From Halobacteriales archaeon QS_1_69_70 (GTDB taxonomy: Archaea > Halobacteriota > Halobacteria > Halobacteriales > Haloarculaceae), in assembly GCA_003021005.1 (NCBI GenBank), contig PXRI01000036.1:28296-92295 (forward strand): DNA of 64,000 bases, written 5' to 3'. A program made the position numbers and the translations under genes. Shown in pieces: positions 1-8,717 of the stretch (within the stretch, counting starts at the first letter, position 1; the number at the start of each line of letters is the position of its first letter). The notes below the pieces were generated by a model. It was not told the DNA's origin, searched no databases, and saw only the letters and a list, made by a program, of their open reading frames with translations.

Positions 1-77
1 CGGACGTCGACGACCCGGACGTCCTCGTCGGCGGCCAGCAGCGCGTGCAGTTCCTCGTCGTCGATCTCGCCGTCCAT
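1..77 (-). CDS. Rhodanese-like domain protein, N-terminal fragment
   Basis: The gene reads leftward from an ATG at 75-77 and runs off the window edge. The 25 visible residues are an acidic helix followed by DEDVRVVDVR, the typical first strand of a rhodanese domain. The active-site cysteine loop lies outside the window, so sulfurtransferase activity cannot be judged. The call rests on this short motif only. Confidence 0.5.
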   Translation of the reverse strand, partial: MDGEIDDEELHALLAADEDVRVVDV

Positions 78-546
78 ACCGGTCGAAGGGCGACGACGGT
101 CTAATAATAGTCGGTCGTACGGTTCCTCTGGTCGGTACGATGCCGGACCCAAGTCGGCGTATCGACCTAAACCCCGCTCGACTCGACGATCGATTCGAAA
201 TACGTCCTGGAGCGCGGGAGGCATGGAGCGAAGGACACCTGCGGCCGACCCGGTCGTCCTGCAGGCGAAACGCCGAGATGACGTATCGAGCAGCCACGGG
301 CCAATAGTCGCGGTCACGCTACTCCCTCTCGCCCCGCCGCAACGGTGGTCCGGACCTCCGGACGGTGGCACGCCAGCGACCGCCAGACGGGTCGGGTCCG
401 GCCTGTACGGAGCTCCGGGTCCGGCACTCCCGGTTACCGGTTGAGCAGGGCGGCAGTTACTCGAACAGGGCGCTCCCCCGCGCTCCCAAAGACTCGTTTG
501 CTGGACGTGCTGGTCCATACCGTTATGTTGTGAACGTAGAACTATA
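78..546. other. Intergenic region without a recognised gene
   Basis: About 470 bases separate the divergent rhodanese fragment and lipoprotein genes. The open frames across it begin in arbitrary positions, have arginine/proline-rich translations and lack the acidic composition of the real proteins here. Nothing beyond the promoter elements at its right end could be assigned. Confidence 0.5.
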
Positions 547-565
547 TACACTGTCTCACAGTGTA
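547..565. promoter_or_regulatory. Palindromic operator upstream of the lipoprotein gene
   Basis: TACACTGTCTCACAGTGTA is a perfect dyad of two 8-base arms around CTC. It sits immediately upstream of the TATA-like element of the next gene, where the BRE and a repressor or activator site would lie. The symmetry and position suggest binding by a dimeric regulator. The regulator is not identifiable from this window. Confidence 0.55.
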
Positions 566-574
566 AGTTTTATT
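566..574 (+). promoter_or_regulatory. TATA box of the lipoprotein gene
   Basis: The AT-rich stretch AGTTTTATT is centred about 28 bases before the ATG at 599. That is the spacing expected for an archaeal TATA box driving a leaderless transcript. It directly adjoins the 19-base palindrome. Confidence 0.5.
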
Positions 575-598
575 GTCTTGAACTCTGCATCAGGGCGC

Positions 599-1426
599 AT
601 GGATGATGTCGTCCCGGAGGCGACGAGCGGCAGGTCACTGACAACGGGGCTACTTGTGGCCCTTATATTACTGGCGGGCTGTTCGGGGACGCCGGGGGCC
701 TCGACCCCCAATGGCGAAGACGCGCCGACGCAGACCGCGACGCCGGCCCACGGTACGTCGGCCGCAACCCCCACTCCGGCTCCCGACACACGCACTGCGA
801 CGCCGACCTCAATGGAGAACACATCGACCGTGAACGCGACGCCGGCAGCCGAGGCGTATCCGCCAGGCTACGGACCGGACGGCATCGAGGACCCGGGGGA
901 GGCGGCCGCGGCGCACGCCGAGCCTCTCGCCGACGGACGCGGCTTCGTCGCCATTTACAACGCGACGGTCCTCGACGGGGAAAACGCGGCGCTACGGCTC
1001 GGCTGGCGGCAGGCAGCCGAAACCGGGTCCGAGGAGGTGGAAGCCACGGCCGTGAGGGCCGACGGGGGAACCCAGGAGCGCTACCTCGTCAACGACACAG
1101 TGTACATCCGGACCGACCCGCCTGGGGCGGACAACACGGAGTACGACACGGTCCAGTCGGACTACGAGGTCCGGAACTTCACCGGGAGCAGCGTCGTCTT
1201 CAGGACGCTCGCCGGAGCCAGCTATATCAGCGAGGAGGACGTCGAGCTCTTCGGCGGGTCCCTGACGGTCGACGATGCCGGGATTGTCCGCCGGGTCGCC
1301 TACGAGGGGGTCGTGACCGTCAACGGCACCCGGGAGCGACTCGGCGCGGGATTCACGGTCGGGGGGATTCGGGAGACGACCGTCAGCGAACCCGAGTGGC
1401 TGGACGAGGCGAAGGAGTCCTCCTGA
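599..1426 (+). CDS. Secreted lipoprotein of a haloarchaeal family (DUF7537-like)
   Basis: A 275-residue protein of unknown function. A hydrophobic signal segment (about residues 14-27) ends in the lipobox LLAGC with Cys28, so it should be lipid-anchored on the outside of the membrane. A Thr/Pro/Ala-rich linker (about 30-80) follows, as in many haloarchaeal surface proteins and probably O-glycosylated, then an acidic beta-rich domain with several N-x-S/T sites. ATG 599 was chosen over longer upstream frames because it directly precedes the signal peptide and has a TATA box 28 bases upstream. The stop codon TGA is the first triplet of an inverted-repeat element. The family assignment is from overall architecture and is tentative. 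Confidence 0.75.
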   Translation: MDDVVPEATSGRSLTTGLLVALILLAGCSGTPGASTPNGEDAPTQTATPAHGTSAATPTPAPDTRTATPTSMENTSTVNATPAAEAYPPGYGPDGIEDPGEAAAAHAEPLADGRGFVAIYNATVLDGENAALRLGWRQAAETGSEEVEATAVRADGGTQERYLVNDTVYIRTDPPGADNTEYDTVQSDYEVRNFTGSSVVFRTLAGASYISEEDVELFGGSLTVDDAGIVRRVAYEGVVTVNGTRERLGAGFTVGGIRETTVSEPEWLDEAKESS

Positions 1427-1537
1427 TACTGCCGGACGGAATTTCGGGGAACATCCGAATCCATACTACTCCACGTGTGCGGGCGAACGCGGCGGGAGAC
1501 CGGACTGTGATTCAAGTGGTTACGTCCGGCAGTATCA
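1424..1537. repeat. Inverted-repeat element, copy A
   Basis: The outer ends are TGATACTGCCGGAC (1424-1437) and its exact complement GTCCGGCAGTATCA (1524-1537), enclosing 114 bases. The left TGA is the stop codon of the lipoprotein gene. The same end sequence recurs at 8042 and 17355-17368. No coding capacity is visible. It resembles a miniature inverted-repeat element or a conserved 3'-end structure. Confidence 0.7.
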
Positions 1538-1908
1538 GGCGGCGCTCCGTTCGTCCACTCCGTTCTCGATCGCTCCTGTCGACCGCCGGTGGCCGCACTC
1601 GACGCCGGGCAGCATCCGTGTCGAGCTCCCGGCGGTGGCGTGGCTGTTCGGCCGCCGGTCCGCTCACCGACGGCACTTCCGATCCGACCGAGTACTGATG
1701 CCCCGAGGGGAGCCCGACAGCGGGTCAGCCCGATGCGGGGCCCCACGACCCATGTCATACCGCCGTGTACATCTCTATAGACGTACAAGTCTATCCAGAT
1801 TAGCTCGTACACCAATAATCGGTTATCGATGGCAAATTAACCCTGTAGACGCCTCATACCAAGGATTTTATTCCAACTACCGGTTGCCTCAACTGGGTGC
1901 TAAAACCC
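1538..1908. other. Intergenic region, AT-rich at its right end
   Basis: No supported gene. Bases 1765-1885 are notably AT-rich compared with the flanks and contain TATA-like stretches (for example near 1864-1870), so they probably hold the promoter of the small exported protein that follows. A long leftward open frame through this stretch overlaps the lipoprotein gene and has a non-haloarchaeal, arginine-rich composition. Confidence 0.45.
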
Positions 1909-2436
1909 ATGAAGAAGTTCGCAATGGTTGCGGCTGTCGCACTGATCGGCCTCGCGCTGTTAGCGGCCGCTCCCGCTGCGGCGCAGGACGACGACATCCC
2001 GGACGGGACGGAGAGCACGCTCAACGAGACCCGGACCGCCGGTCCGGTCACCGTGGACCCGCTGGTCAATGAGAGCGGAGACGACGAGCGGGTCGGCTTC
2101 GAGGACTCTGGCGTCGACGCTGACGGGCAGTCGGCTGGCGCCGAGTTCGTGGTCGAGGTCGACGATGACGGGCCGTTCTACGCCGCGTCCGTCGACGACA
2201 TCGGCGCTGGCGGTAATGTCGCCGGCGTGGACTTCGGTGCTGCGGTCGGCGCCGGTGCGGCCCAGGGCTGCTTCTTCACCGCCGCCGGTGTGGGTGTCGG
2301 TGCGGGATACAGTGGCGTTCCTGTTCCTGGGTTCGAGGAATACGGCGAGGGAGCAGGCGCCGGTGAGTTCGTGACCTACCCCGGCGGCGTCAGCGACATC
2401 ACCTGCGAGGCGGACGACCTGGTGCCCGAAAACTGA
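1909..2436 (+). CDS. Small exported hypothetical protein
   Basis: 175 residues from ATG 1909. A GTG four codons upstream is also possible but adds residues before the natural MKK signal-peptide start. The signal peptide has two lysines, a hydrophobic core of about 18 residues and an Ala-x-Ala cleavage site (PAAAQ). The mature part is acidic, then Gly/Ala-rich, with two cysteines in the last third that could form a disulfide. I do not recognise the family. It stands alone between secreted-protein genes. Confidence 0.65.
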   Translation: MKKFAMVAAVALIGLALLAAAPAAAQDDDIPDGTESTLNETRTAGPVTVDPLVNESGDDERVGFEDSGVDADGQSAGAEFVVEVDDDGPFYAASVDDIGAGGNVAGVDFGAAVGAGAAQGCFFTAAGVGVGAGYSGVPVPGFEEYGEGAGAGEFVTYPGGVSDITCEADDLVPEN

Positions 2437-3020
2437 TTCGGGCCCACTGATACCGTGGCACCGGCCACGACCTGACCTATCCTCACCTTCTTTTACGGTT
2501 CGTCCATTCCGACCGATGGCTCGAAGTCGTGGCGTCATCGCTAGGTCCTCCCCGAACGCGGGCGCCGACGTGCCGTCGCTCCAGCCCGCGACGATCGATA
2601 TGTTGGGCGGCCGTCTTGCCGTCGGAGTCGATTCCTCGCCGGCAGCACTACCAGCGCGCCGATAGGAGGCCGCCAGCATCTCACGGACGGGACGGGCGAC
2701 GAGACCGGACCCCGACCGCGTCGCGTCGGGTCGGGGGGCCGAGACGCCGACTGTGACCATCCCGTCGGCACCTCTCGCCAGCCGCCGTTCACTGGAACAT
2801 CTCACCCAGCGGCCCCGCCGGACCCGACCCCGACATCGTCCCGCACGGCCTCAGCCGGATACCGACGCCTCTCCGTTGCTCGTGGTCTCCCATCGGCAAT
2901 CTATTGTCCGGAACAGAGAGATATATGCCGCCACATAGCTCAATTACTCATATTTCGACTATATTTTTGGAAGGTTTTGCTACAAACTTGATTACCACCC
3001 CCTGCGACCGGCGTCGTGTA
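2437..3020. other. Intergenic region with a promoter at its right end
   Basis: 584 bases with no convincing gene. The leftward open frame through it lacks a plausible start and overlaps the preceding gene on the opposite strand. The last 80 bases become AT-rich, with TATATTTTT near 2958-2966, which is likely the promoter of the Tat-exported gene starting at 3021. Confidence 0.45.
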
Positions 3021-3431
3021 ATGCAACCACCAGAGTTGCGCCTCGATCGGCGCAGCCTCCTCGCCGGGACGGCTGCCACCTTCACGGGCGCCAGCGTCAG
3101 TAGCACTGCCGCCGCAACCAGTTCACAGAGCACCGCCGGCACCATCCAGTCGCTGGAGTTCTACTTCGCGAACGGCCTCCTGGACACGGAGCTCACCCCC
3201 GGCCTCGACGACGAGTACGTCGCGGTCCGATCGGAATCGACCGCCACCATCGTCGACGCCCTCTCGCCGGACGTGGGCAGAAACGAATCGGCGAACTTCG
3301 ACGGCACGCTGACGGAGTACCCCGACGACCGGGGAATCCCCCTCGTGGCGATCGACGACGAGAACGTCGGCGACGGGGTCGTGGTCGGCTGCGGCGGGCT
3401 CCCCGGTCGGTCGTCCAGACATAGTGTATAA
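3021..3431 (+). pseudogene. N-terminal fragment of a Tat-exported GATase-like protein
   Basis: 136 codons from ATG 3021. LDRRSLLAG is a twin-arginine signal (about residues 8-16) followed by a hydrophobic stretch and Ala-rich cleavage region. After the mature start comes IPLVAIDDENVGDGVVVGCG, which matches the strand-turn-strand element preceding each GATase-like unit in the next frame (PLVGVDDNAVAVG near 4490, PLVGVDESRNLAMVG near 5585). The frame then ends at TAA 3429. The continuation lies in another frame from about 3409. About 25 codons found between these elements in the second unit are missing here, so an out-of-frame deletion near 3385-3410 is the best explanation. Confidence 0.6.
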
Positions 3432-6400
3432 CAACGACCAGTACTACGGGCTGGAGCGAATCGATGCGTTCGTCGACTACGCCGAGGAGCGCGGCTACGA
3501 GTTCCGCAGTTCGATCGCATCGCCGGAGGTAGGCGACCCGAACAGGCGCAACGAGCAGTTCGTAGCCGCCCTCCAGGCGGAGAACCCGGACGCGGTGATG
3601 CTGGTCTGTCCCAACCGGTTCGAACAGCCCGAGTTGGAGGTGCTCCGCCAGTACGTTCAGGACGGCGGCGCGGTTCTGCTGATCGACCAGTCCGACTTCG
3701 TCGTCGAAGAGGTCGACCTCACCGATGGGCTGCTCGGCACCGGGAAAGTCGACCGGGTTCCGGACCCCAACGACATCGCGGAGGCCGCAGAGAACGGGAA
3801 CCTGAGGAAGGCGAACAATGAAGCTAACCCCAACGAAGGGGACAACGAGACGCAGGTAGACTCCTCGACGATCCTGAACACGATTGCGGAGTACCTCGGC
3901 GCGGCCTTCCGGTTCAACGACGGCAGCGTCGCCGACCGGGCCAACAGTTTCGCCGGCGCCGCGGTCACCGCCAGGTCGGGCGGCGGTGATATCGGCGGGG
4001 AGGTATCCGGAGAGCAGCCCGAGGTCGGGACCGCCGGGGAGAAGATCTTCTTCACCGGCGGGTTCGACACCGACCGGTTCCCGCAGCTGTTCGACGACCG
4101 CGACGGCCTCGACGGCGACGACGCGTTCTTCAGATACCGCGCCCCAGTCGATTATGTCATCGACGGGGACAGCATCTCGTTCAAGTGGGTGAGCGAGGAG
4201 GATGGCGTCTTCGACACGCGAGCACTCGGCATCGACACCCCCGAGGACGGCGGCGACCAGCCGTTCGAGCGGCCCGTCGAGTGGGAGGGCCTCGCCAACG
4301 AGGACCTGCCGGTTATCGGCACGGGGGAGCTTCAGGTCGAACAGGCCTGTAGCCTCCTCGATACCGGTCGAAGGCCCATCGCCCCGGACGACCCGGACAT
4401 CGCGGTCTCCTCCGCGGATACCGCCACCAACGAAGCCCCCGGCGACGGGAACGGGAGCGCCACCGTCGACTACGGCGAGGGACCCATCCCGCTGGTCGGC
4501 GTCGACGACAACGCCGTCGCCGTCGGCTCCCTTCTCGTCGATGGTGGCACGGGAGATGAAAACACCAACGAGGATCTGTCGGTTGCGAGTTTCGACTTCC
4601 TCTTGAACGTCTGGGACGACCAGACCGGCGGCGGCAAGACCGTCCTCTACGACGAGAGCCACGGCCAGCCCGCCCTCGGTGACAAGTACGGCCCGTTCGT
4701 AGACTACGCCACCTACCAGGAGGGCGAGAACGACACCGGAATCGGTGCCCCCGCCCGGCCGAAGGCGGTGTACGACCTGCAATCCAGCCAGGACCTGCTG
4801 GCGGACCTCGACGGCGCCGCCGCCGTCTGGATTACGCCGCCCGACGAGTCGTTCAGCGGCCAAGAGATCGCCCGGCTCCGCCAGTTCATGAACGACGGCG
4901 GCTCCGTGTTCCTCCACGGGATGGATGCGACGAGAGAGGACGCCTTCACCGCCAACCTCAATCAGTTGGCCCGGCGCCTGGGCATCCGCTTCCGCTTCAA
5001 CGCCGACCGGGTCGTCGACTCCGACAACGACCCCTACCTCAGTGCCCGCAACTTCAATCACGACTACCCGTTCTTCCTCCTGCGACAGTGCGACACGAAC
5101 ACTGATTACGACAGGGATAGGTACTTCGGACACGACTACCTGATATCCTGGGGGAACATCGCGGGCCTCTCGGGGGCCGGGGGGCTCGTGTTCGAGGATC
5201 AGGTCGCCGAGTTCGAACTGGACCCCGACGCCGCCGCGCTCGACGGCCTCGGCCGCCCGCTGGGCTACCTCTATGTGGACCTGGACAACGACGGCGAGGT
5301 CGAGACTAACTACAACAAGTGGACGCTCGAGCAGGGGCTGGCCCGCGTCTACGACGGGGGACACAGCAGGCACGACGAGTTTCTGAAGGCGGAGCTTCGG
5401 GCCAGACGCGACAACCGCGGCCTGTGGCGCAAGAGCGAGCCGCTCGAGACCGGGCCGATCCGCAACCGCCCGGTCGAGGAGCTGTACGTTCCGCAGGCGA
5501 CGGCTGTCCGGACCGAAAGCGGCCGGCTCCGGCGGTCGCGGGCGCCGGTGCTGGCGGAGCCGACCGCCAGCGACTCCGAGGCGCCGCTGGTCGGCGTGGA
5601 CGAGTCGCGCAACCTCGCGATGGTCGGCGGCCCGATGCCTGCCGAGAGCTACGAGATCCGCGAGGATGACTACCGGTCAGTGACCTTCGTCACCGACCTC
5701 GACCCGTTCCAGGTGAACACGGCGGGCTACGAGAACTACGCGTTCCTGGCGAACCTGCTGTTGACGCTGTCGGACCGCGACGGGGACGTCTACATCGACG
5801 GCGGCCACTCGCAGTTCGGCGGCGGTATCGACCGGTTCGGCGGCAACTACACGCTGTCGGCGGAGGACTCGCGGTATCTCGACCGGTTCCTCGAGGGCGT
5901 CAACGTCGGCTACAACGGCATCAACGATATTCCCGAGAACTTGCTGGACGGGATGGACGGGCTGGCGCCGTCGCGGGCGCTGATCGTGACGACGCCGCGG
6001 ACGCCGTTCACCGACGAGGAGGTCGCGGCCGTCGAGCAGTTCATCGACGCCGGCGGGTCGGTGGTGCTGATGGGCAGCGCGGAGGCGCCGGACAGAGAGA
6101 CGGCGTTCCTGAACGACCTGGCGGCACGGCTGGGGACGGACCTGCGGATCGACGGGGCGCCGGTGCTGGACGAGATCAACAACCTGCGCGGGCAGGCGCG
6201 GCTGCCGACGACGAGCAACCTGAACCGGCAGTTCGACGACATGGGGCTGTTCGACGAGGTTCCCGTGCGGCAGGTCGACCGGGAGATCGACACCCGGACC
6301 ACCGTCAACGCGGCGGGGTCGCGGTCGGTTCCGGAGATCGTCGAAGAGGACGAGATCTTCCGGATCGACGTGACCGTCGAGAACGTCGACCGGCCGGTGA

Positions 6401-6951
6401 AGATCCGGGACGCGGTGGAGGGGAGAGCGCTCCGGTCCTCGAACGTCATCGAGGAGAAGGGCGACGTGACCCACGTCGAAATGGGCGGTCGTGGAGCAGA
6501 ATCTGGCTATGACCCGAATAAAATCGGCTCCCCGGCGCTGAACTACGTCGAGCTGGGGGAGGTAACCCCGGAGGACGTGAAGGGCGACCGGACGGTGACG
6601 CGGTCGTACTTCCTGGAGTACCGGATCAACGACCGGAACCTCAAGAGCGGCACCTCGTCAAGCAATACCGTCTACAATATCGTTGAATTCGAGACCGGCC
6701 CGACGATCGCGGCGTTCTACGCCGGCCCCGAGAACAAGGAGTTCCTCGGGTACGTCAACGAGAAGAAAGTCGGAGGTACCGATGAGACCCAGACGAGAGT
6801 TAGGCCGAAGGCGGACCCGGAGACTCTGACGGGCGACAGCCAGACGGCCGACACCGACTCCAACTCCGTCGCCGACGGAACAGCCGGGGAGGTCATCCGA
6901 TCAGCCCCGACGGAGGAAGACGAGGATGACGAGAGCATCCTGGACACCTGA
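3424..6951 (+). CDS. Giant DUF4350/GATase-like protein with a split thermonuclease domain
   Basis: 1175 residues, opening with a GTG that overlaps the stop of the Tat-signal fragment. It is probably the main part of one broken gene, since it lacks its own signal. Three GATase-like (DUF4350-type) units are visible: about residues 1-210, 350-560 and 720-930. Each has a strand pair (VLYDESHGQ, VYIDGGHSQF), a conserved turn such as NDGGSVFLHG, and a closing LARRLG-type helix. A staphylococcal-nuclease fold is split around unit 2: VIDGDS (245-250), R266 and LGIDTPE (268-274), then GLGRPLGYLY (609-618) with R611 and the closing helix ending NRGLW. The nuclease Asp, Arg, Glu and Arg positions are retained. 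A beta-rich C-terminal domain follows. As it stands the product would not be exported. Confidence 0.65.
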   Translation: MYNNDQYYGLERIDAFVDYAEERGYEFRSSIASPEVGDPNRRNEQFVAALQAENPDAVMLVCPNRFEQPELEVLRQYVQDGGAVLLIDQSDFVVEEVDLTDGLLGTGKVDRVPDPNDIAEAAENGNLRKANNEANPNEGDNETQVDSSTILNTIAEYLGAAFRFNDGSVADRANSFAGAAVTARSGGGDIGGEVSGEQPEVGTAGEKIFFTGGFDTDRFPQLFDDRDGLDGDDAFFRYRAPVDYVIDGDSISFKWVSEEDGVFDTRALGIDTPEDGGDQPFERPVEWEGLANEDLPVIGTGELQVEQACSLLDTGRRPIAPDDPDIAVSSADTATNEAPGDGNGSATVDYGEGPIPLVGVDDNAVAVGSLLVDGGTGDENTNEDLSVASFDFLLNVWDDQTGGGKTVLYDESHGQPALGDKYGPFVDYATYQEGENDTGIGAPARPKAVYDLQSSQDLLADLDGAAAVWITPPDESFSGQEIARLRQFMNDGGSVFLHGMDATREDAFTANLNQLARRLGIRFRFNADRVVDSDNDPYLSARNFNHDYPFFLLRQCDTNTDYDRDRYFGHDYLISWGNIAGLSGAGGLVFEDQVAEFELDPDAAALDGLGRPLGYLYVDLDNDGEVETNYNKWTLEQGLARVYDGGHSRHDEFLKAELRARRDNRGLWRKSEPLETGPIRNRPVEELYVPQATAVRTESGRLRRSRAPVLAEPTASDSEAPLVGVDESRNLAMVGGPMPAESYEIREDDYRSVTFVTDLDPFQVNTAGYENYAFLANLLLTLSDRDGDVYIDGGHSQFGGGIDRFGGNYTLSAEDSRYLDRFLEGVNVGYNGINDIPENLLDGMDGLAPSRALIVTTPRTPFTDEEVAAVEQFIDAGGSVVLMGSAEAPDRETAFLNDLAARLGTDLRIDGAPVLDEINNLRGQARLPTTSNLNRQFDDMGLFDEVPVRQVDREIDTRTTVNAAGSRSVPEIVEEDEIFRIDVTVENVDRPVKIRDAVEGRALRSSNVIEEKGDVTHVEMGGRGAESGYDPNKIGSPALNYVELGEVTPEDVKGDRTVTRSYFLEYRINDRNLKSGTSSSNTVYNIVEFETGPTIAAFYAGPENKEFLGYVNEKKVGGTDETQTRVRPKADPETLTGDSQTADTDSNSVADGTAGEVIRSAPTEEDEDDESILDT

Positions 6952-7166
6952 CCCGGGACGACGGGGCTGGGCCGGCCGCGGGAGGCCCGGTCGGCTCACC
7001 GACCGCGGCTATAGCAAGTGCGACCCGGGCGAACGTCGGAGCGCGCTCTCCTTCCGCCACTACCGTCGGCGTCACCGCTGCCTCCGGCGGCGGAACGACG
7101 GAGAGTTGATAGATTCGAGGGCGAACAACGTATGGGAACAGTTGACCTAATTATCGTTACGTACCC

Positions 7167-7190
7167 GGATTATAAAACCATATTTACCGA
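7167..7190 (+). promoter_or_regulatory. Promoter of the thermonuclease gene
   Basis: Two TATA-like stretches, TTATAAAA and TATTTA, lie in an AT-rich patch about 45 and 31 bases before ATG 7214. The nearer one has roughly the spacing of a leaderless haloarchaeal promoter. Confidence 0.4.
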
Positions 7191-7213
7191 TTCGACCTGG
7201 CACCAGGCGTGTT

Positions 7214-8044
7214 ATGAAGGCAGAACATCCAGGTCGGACGGCTGTCGGTGTACTGACCCTCGCATTGCTCCTCGTCGTCGCCGGGGTTCCAGGGCCGATC
7301 GGCGGTGCCGACGCGGCAATCTCGGACACACAGGAGGCGACCGTCACCGAGGTGATTGACGGCGACACGGTCGACGTCCGATTCCCGAACGGGTCGACGG
7401 ACACGGTCAGGCTGCTGGGGATCGACACGCCCGAAGACAGCAGCGGGAACCAGCCCGAGGAGTACGAGGGCGTCCCCGACAACAGCACGGGGTCGAACTG
7501 CCTTGGCGACGAGGGCGGTGACGCCACGGACTACCTCACTCAGCGGCTGGAGGGCGAGACGGTGACCCTGGAGTACGATTCGGAGGCGGACAGGCGGGGT
7601 GACTTCGGTCGCCTGCTCGCGTACATCAAATATGACGGCGAGGACGTGAACTACGAACTCGTCAGAACCGGCCGCGCCCGCGTGTTCGACTCGACGTTCT
7701 CGCGGAGCGACAGCTACTACAGCGCCGAATCGAACGCGCAGGACAACCTCCGTGACCTCTGGCGCTGCCGGAACGCGGGCGGTCGTGGCGACATCGACAT
7801 CGAGGCCATCGAGCCGGACCCCGCCGGCAACGACAGCGAGAACCTCGACGACGGAAACACCTACACCTTCGGGACCGTGCTGCTCGTCCGGGGTGGCGAG
7901 GTGACCCTCCACACCGGGAGCGGGACGGACACAGTCACCGATGTGTACTGGGGCCGCTCCTCGCCGGTCTGGGACAACGGCGGCGAGAACGTGACGGTCC
8001 GGAACCCCGACGGGCAGGTCGGGACGACGCGACTCTACGACTGA
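7214..8044 (+). CDS. Secreted thermonuclease (SNase family) with a lamin-tail-like end
   Basis: 276 residues. A Sec-type signal peptide (about 1-34) is followed by a complete SNase domain: VIDGDTVDV, RLLGIDTPED, FGRLLAYI and the closing helix to DLWRC. The catalytic Asp, two Arg and Glu positions are present, so a calcium-dependent extracellular nuclease is likely. Residues about 195-275 carry the end of a lamin-tail domain (YTFG, VTLHTGSGTDT, DVYWG, VWDNGG). The segment that normally lies between the EGND-like opening and YTF in this domain is absent, so the lamin-tail domain looks internally shortened by roughly 25-30 residues, in frame. The stop codon TGA forms part of a repeat (8042). Confidence 0.85.
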   Translation: MKAEHPGRTAVGVLTLALLLVVAGVPGPIGGADAAISDTQEATVTEVIDGDTVDVRFPNGSTDTVRLLGIDTPEDSSGNQPEEYEGVPDNSTGSNCLGDEGGDATDYLTQRLEGETVTLEYDSEADRRGDFGRLLAYIKYDGEDVNYELVRTGRARVFDSTFSRSDSYYSAESNAQDNLRDLWRCRNAGGRGDIDIEAIEPDPAGNDSENLDDGNTYTFGTVLLVRGGEVTLHTGSGTDTVTDVYWGRSSPVWDNGGENVTVRNPDGQVGTTRLYD

Positions 8045-8079
8045 TACTGCCGGACGGAACTACGTGAATCGTAGTCCGG
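8042..8079. repeat. Inverted-repeat element, copy B (single end) forming a hairpin
   Basis: TGATACTGCCGGACGGA begins with the stop codon of the thermonuclease gene and matches the left end of copy A (1424-1440). No distal partner is found. Instead CCGGAC-ACTACG (8050-8064) pairs with CGTAGT-CCGG (8070-8079), giving a stable hairpin just after the stop. It could act as a 3'-end or termination structure between two convergent genes. Confidence 0.6.
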
Positions 8080-8111
8080 TCTCCCGTCGTGAGCAACTGT
8101 CGAGCGACCGA

Positions 8112-8717
8112 CTACAGGTAGCCGTCGGCCCGCGCCAACAGCAGGCCCTCCATCGTCGCGTCGTTGGTCGGGCCGCTGCGGGCGACCGCGAGGGCCTCCG
8201 CGACCGGGACCGTCCGGACGTCAAGGAACTCGCTGCCGTCGAGGGTCCGCTCGGCCGGCTCGAACTCCGCGGCCCACACGACGGCCCGCTCGTGGCGGAG
8301 GACGCCCGTCGCACACCAGAAGTCCTCCAGGAGGGTCACCTCGCCGGCCGCGATGCCGACCTCCTCCCGGAGTTCGCGGGCGCCGGCGGCGGCGTAGCTC
8401 TCGCCGTCCTCGACGATGCCGGCCGGCAGTTCGAGACACAGCTCGGCGACGGTCGGTCGGTACTGTTCGACCATCACGACCGCTGGCCCGGCGGACCCGT
8501 CGCCGGTCGGCTCCGGGAGATCGAGCGATGCCGGGTCGTCGACGACGGCGACGAGGACCACGGCGGGCGGCAGGTCCGCCCAGTAGTAGCGCTTCCGGCG
8601 GCCGTCGGGGAGTTGGACGAGGTCGTAGCCGCCGTCGTACCAGCCGGTCTCGTACTCCGTCGCCGACTCGAGCACCGGCCAGTCGTGGTCGGCCGGACTC
8701 GGGTCCGCCCCGGTCAT
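8112..8717 (-). CDS. NUDIX hydrolase, ADP-ribose pyrophosphatase-like
   Basis: 201 residues. The Nudix box spans about residues 106-128 (G-x5-E, then ARELREEVG), with the REVEEG-type core as REEVG, so it should hydrolyse a nucleoside diphosphate linked to another group with Mg2+. The upstream AVVMVEQYRP and the downstream FWCATGVLRHERAVVWAAEF segment resemble ADP-sugar pyrophosphatases. The start ATG overlaps the TGA of the upstream gene (ATGA), so the two are translationally coupled. The preceding genes 9564-8714 probably form the same leftward unit. Confidence 0.8.
   Translation of the reverse strand: MTGADPSPADHDWPVLESATEYETGWYDGGYDLVQLPDGRRKRYYWADLPPAVVLVAVVDDPASLDLPEPTGDGSAGPAVVMVEQYRPTVAELCLELPAGIVEDGESYAAAGARELREEVGIAAGEVTLLEDFWCATGVLRHERAVVWAAEFEPAERTLDGSEFLDVRTVPVAEALAVARSGPTNDATMEGLLLARADGYL

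Noticed and set aside
3193-5373. A 726-codon leftward open frame
   Set aside because: It lies antisense to the GATase-like protein. High-GC haloarchaeal genes commonly leave the opposite strand open, and the translation lacks domains and a credible start.
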